Source: Lucifuga dentata (lineage: Eukaryota; Chordata; Actinopteri; Ophidiiformes; Bythitidae). Taken from it: a DNA stretch of 64,000 bases. The notes under the pieces are model-generated. The model had not been told where the DNA came from, ran no database searches, and saw nothing but the letters and a program-made list of their open reading frames with translations. Positions 61,637 through 64,000 of this stretch are shown here, one piece after another. Numbering within the stretch: the stretch's first letter is position 1; each line of letters starts with the position of its first letter. Location of the stretch: positions 120,001-184,000 of the forward strand of contig VXCM01001344.1 in assembly GCA_014773175.1 (NCBI GenBank), read 5' to 3'. A program made the translations under genes and the position numbers.

Positions 61637-63489
61637 ATGGCTGTGTCCAAAAGTGCCGGCACCCTGAGGGACCTTCAGCTGGCCCTGCAGCTGAAGATCG
61701 AGGAGCTCAGACAGCGAGATGCCCTGATCGATGAGCTGGAGCTGGAGCTGGACACTAAAGATGATCTGATCAGACAGCTGCAGGTGGAGCTGGACAGGCA
61801 TCGCAGTGCCTCGCAGCACGCAGCCCACAGTGAGGAATCTGGGGATGCATCAAGCACAGGTCTGTAAACCTACCTGTTGATAAGGGGTCCACAAAAGAAA
61901 CAATATCACAAGTATGTTGTTCATGAATTTAGAATTTGATTCTAAATCAAATGATTGTTACCAAACACCCTTCGTCTTGTGATTTAATTTTAAATTAATG
62001 TCCAAGATACCAGTCGAACTTAAAGGACCATACCGGTGCTTGTGCATATTTGAGCCCAATATATATGTAACCTGCCTACAGTACTGACAATTTCCAAAAC
62101 ATAAAACTATTTTAAAGTATTTTTATTTTCCTGTTATTTTTTTTTTTCAAATCCCCAATCTTTCAAAATCAAACATTCAGGTGATACACCCACCTTAAAA
62201 TTTAATGATTTGCCTCGTAACACTTATTGTAGAGGGGATGCTTACTTTAATTTCTGTGTAAAAAGATGTCTCCTCCTCAGGCTATATTCTCTGGTGGAGA
62301 CAGACATTTTCTTATGTGCTGCTCTGTGTTGGATCGGTTAAATAAAGTTACTGATCTCAAGCATGGCTCAAGTCTCTACATGTTGATTTTAATAACCGAC
62401 TGGAATGAATGAAACAACTGTGCCTGGAAAATAAGAAAAACAATACCATCGTACCGCTCTAGTGGTATATTTTGGAAAATGGTTGGCAGCAATATAAAGT
62501 GTATATGGGTAGTATTTATCAGGCTAAAACATGTAAAACCACCGGTATGGTTTTTTAGGTACAGTAATTAAAGGACCGTACCATCCATTTTGCGTGTTTG
62601 AGCCTAATATATTCAATTTTCATACATGATACGTTACTGACAATCATTTCCCAAAGGATAAAACCGTATTTCGGCTTTCCTGATATTTTGCAAAATCTCT
62701 TAATCTTTCAAAATCAAATATTCAAGCAATACACCCACCTTAAAAATCAATGTTTCACCTGCTAATAGTTATGCAGCCTTATGAAGTCACAGTCATTTAA
62801 ATTTTTCCATAAACACAGGTCTTCTTTTGGGACTATATTCCCCGGTGGAGGCATACATTCACTCCACGTTTTTTATTGCACTTAAACGCTAAAATTACAT
62901 AACTTCTAAAAAAAACTCTGAATATACACGTGTTGTTCACGATGATGAATTACTTATCCTAAGAACATTTCAAGTATCAACAAGTTGATTTTAATAGCAG
63001 AATGAACGGAAACCAATGGAGGTCTGGAAGGTAGGAAATTATTTTTATTTTTTTAACTCACTGTTCCAGTAGTATGCTTTGGGAAATGATTGTCAGTAAC
63101 ATAACATGTATGAAAATTTAATATATTAGGCTCAACCATGCAAAATGGATGGTATGGTCCTTTAAATAAATGCACTTAATGACTTCCTGTGAATGCCTCC
63201 TACAGATTTATGACAGCTTAAAACATGAACAAACACCATTCTGCAACGAAAGTTGTTATAATTTGTGTGGTTCTGGTTTGAGTCGCCTCGGTTGTGACTG
63301 TTTGTTGTATCACTTTGTGTTCATCAGGTGCTGCGCTGCAACTTCCAGAAGCTCCTGATGAGCCTCAACGCACCAAGAGACAGGCCATCTCAGCAGAGCC
63401 CACCGCCCTGGACCCCTCACAGCTCACCGACGTTACACTCACCAGCTACTGCAAGACCAAGGAGTGAGTTTAGAAACAGATGCATTCAC

Positions 63490-63554
<65 letters not shown>

Positions 63555-63646
63555 CTGATTGACCTGTTTGTGTATGTAGGTCCAGTGAGCTGATCCAGAG
63601 GGCTCTAATGGACAATGATTTTATGAAGCATCTGGAACAAGGGCAG
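61637..63646 (+). CDS. prkg1: cGMP-dependent protein kinase 1, beta-type N-terminus (partial)
   Basis: PRKG1 is the cytosolic serine/threonine kinase activated by cGMP downstream of nitric oxide and natriuretic signals. Three exons: 61637-61859 (donor GTCTGT), 63328-63463 (after TTCATCAG, donor GTGAGT) and 63580-63646 (after TGTATGTAG, donor GTAATG). Phases fit (1, then 2, then 0). Exon 1 carries the coiled-coil dimerisation zipper [17 protein letters not shown] and [16 protein letters not shown]. Exon 2 carries the autoinhibitory segment [15 protein letters not shown]. Exon 3 encodes [19 protein letters not shown], the lead into the first cyclic-nucleotide domain. The start ATG at 61637 gives [12 protein letters not shown]; 61625 and 61553 remain possible. 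cGMP domains and kinase lie beyond the window. It could be a prkg1 paralogue (a/b) or another fish prkg. Confidence 0.85.
62024..62556. mobile_element. TTAA MITE in prkg1 intron 1, older copy
   Basis: Left TTAA at 62020-62023, start AGGACCATACCGGTGC; right end ACCACCGGTATGG is decayed (TTTTTTAG instead of CCTTTAA). Confidence 0.7.
62572..63161. mobile_element. TTAA MITE in prkg1 intron 1, complete copy
   Basis: TTAA at 62568-62571 and 63162-63165; start AGGACCGTACCATCC, end GGATGGTATGGTCCT. It lies about 15 bp after the previous copy. Confidence 0.8.
63498..63551. repeat. (CA)n microsatellite in prkg1 intron 2
   Basis: About 54 bp of uninterrupted CA, filling almost half of a 116-bp intron. 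Confidence 0.95.
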
Positions 63647-63724
63647 GTAATGGCCACACCAGCACTGCTGTTTCCTAATTTAAAACAGCATATAATTCCA
63701 ACTCTCTCACATCTTTGAATTTAA

Positions 63725-64000
63725 AGGACCATACGGGCGAGTTTGCATGTTTGCAGCCCAACCCGCATACATGCTACGTTGCTGAAAACCAGTTTCCGTA
63801 TTCTAATTTTCCTGTTATTTTGCTAAATCCCCAAATCTTTCAAAACCAAATGTTCAGGTGATACACCCCCTTTAAATTCAATTTTTCACCTTCTAAGTCT
63901 TATGCACAATTGTAGAAGGCATGATTGCTTTAATTTCTCTGTAATGCTGTCTTCTTCTGGGGCTATACTTCCTGGTGGAGACATACATTATGTTCCATTG
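63725..64000. mobile_element. TTAA MITE cut by the window end
   Basis: TTAA at 63721-63724, then AGGACCATACGGGCGAG. It belongs to the older subgroup (CCAAATCTTTCAAAACC). Confidence 0.75.

Overview
The window looks like nuclear DNA of a teleost fish, probably a percomorph. It is AT-rich and has many CA/TG microsatellites. It contains Tc1, hAT, PIF/Harbinger, L1-like and L2-like transposon remains. It also carries short-exon vertebrate genes: a KEOPS subunit (lage3), the 5' end of a cGMP-dependent protein kinase (prkg1 beta-type), and a cluster of C2H2 zinc-finger genes. The zinc-finger genes have a short first exon (SKxQxLRxLVxxRLTA type), then a long exon with an acidic linker starting (D/E)IQQLLVQQ and the finger array. 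No rRNA, tRNA, CRISPR array or operon was seen.

Layout. 1-23.4 kb holds no gene I can support: it is transposon debris, microsatellites and many copies of a roughly 590-bp TTAA-flanked palindromic MITE. 23.8-25.3 kb (-) is lage3, three exons that read through to a complete 97-residue protein, with a PIF/Harbinger-like element 21 bp upstream of its start codon. 27.2-30.0 kb (+) is zinc-finger pseudogene A, cut by an antisense LINE (30.0-33.3 kb). 33.9-35.5 kb (+) is zinc-finger gene B, with an open finger exon but no recognisable first exon. 39.8-46.5 kb (-) and 48.0-52.2 kb (+) are genes C and D, head-to-head inverted duplicates with a shared upstream region. Each has a first exon, an extra symmetric linker exon, and a linker+finger exon. 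55.8-60.0 kb (-) is gene E, with a linker-fingers-linker-fingers layout and a stop codon before its last finger. 61.6-63.6 kb (+) holds the first three coding exons of the prkg1-like gene, which continues past the window.

How the genes relate. A-E are paralogues: all but B keep a first exon, the four first exons share a 5' motif containing TTAGCTTAG and CTTGCTAGCTGGAAA, and some share 3' sequence. They probably encode nuclear DNA-binding proteins. lage3 and prkg1 are unrelated neighbours.

Caution on the assembly: there are 28 isolated N's. Many sit between two copies of the same 40-80 bp, so they look like unmerged contig overlaps. They break the reading frame of gene C at three places in its last exon and one in its middle exon. 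Taking out one copy of each restores exon lengths that are consistent with an open frame.
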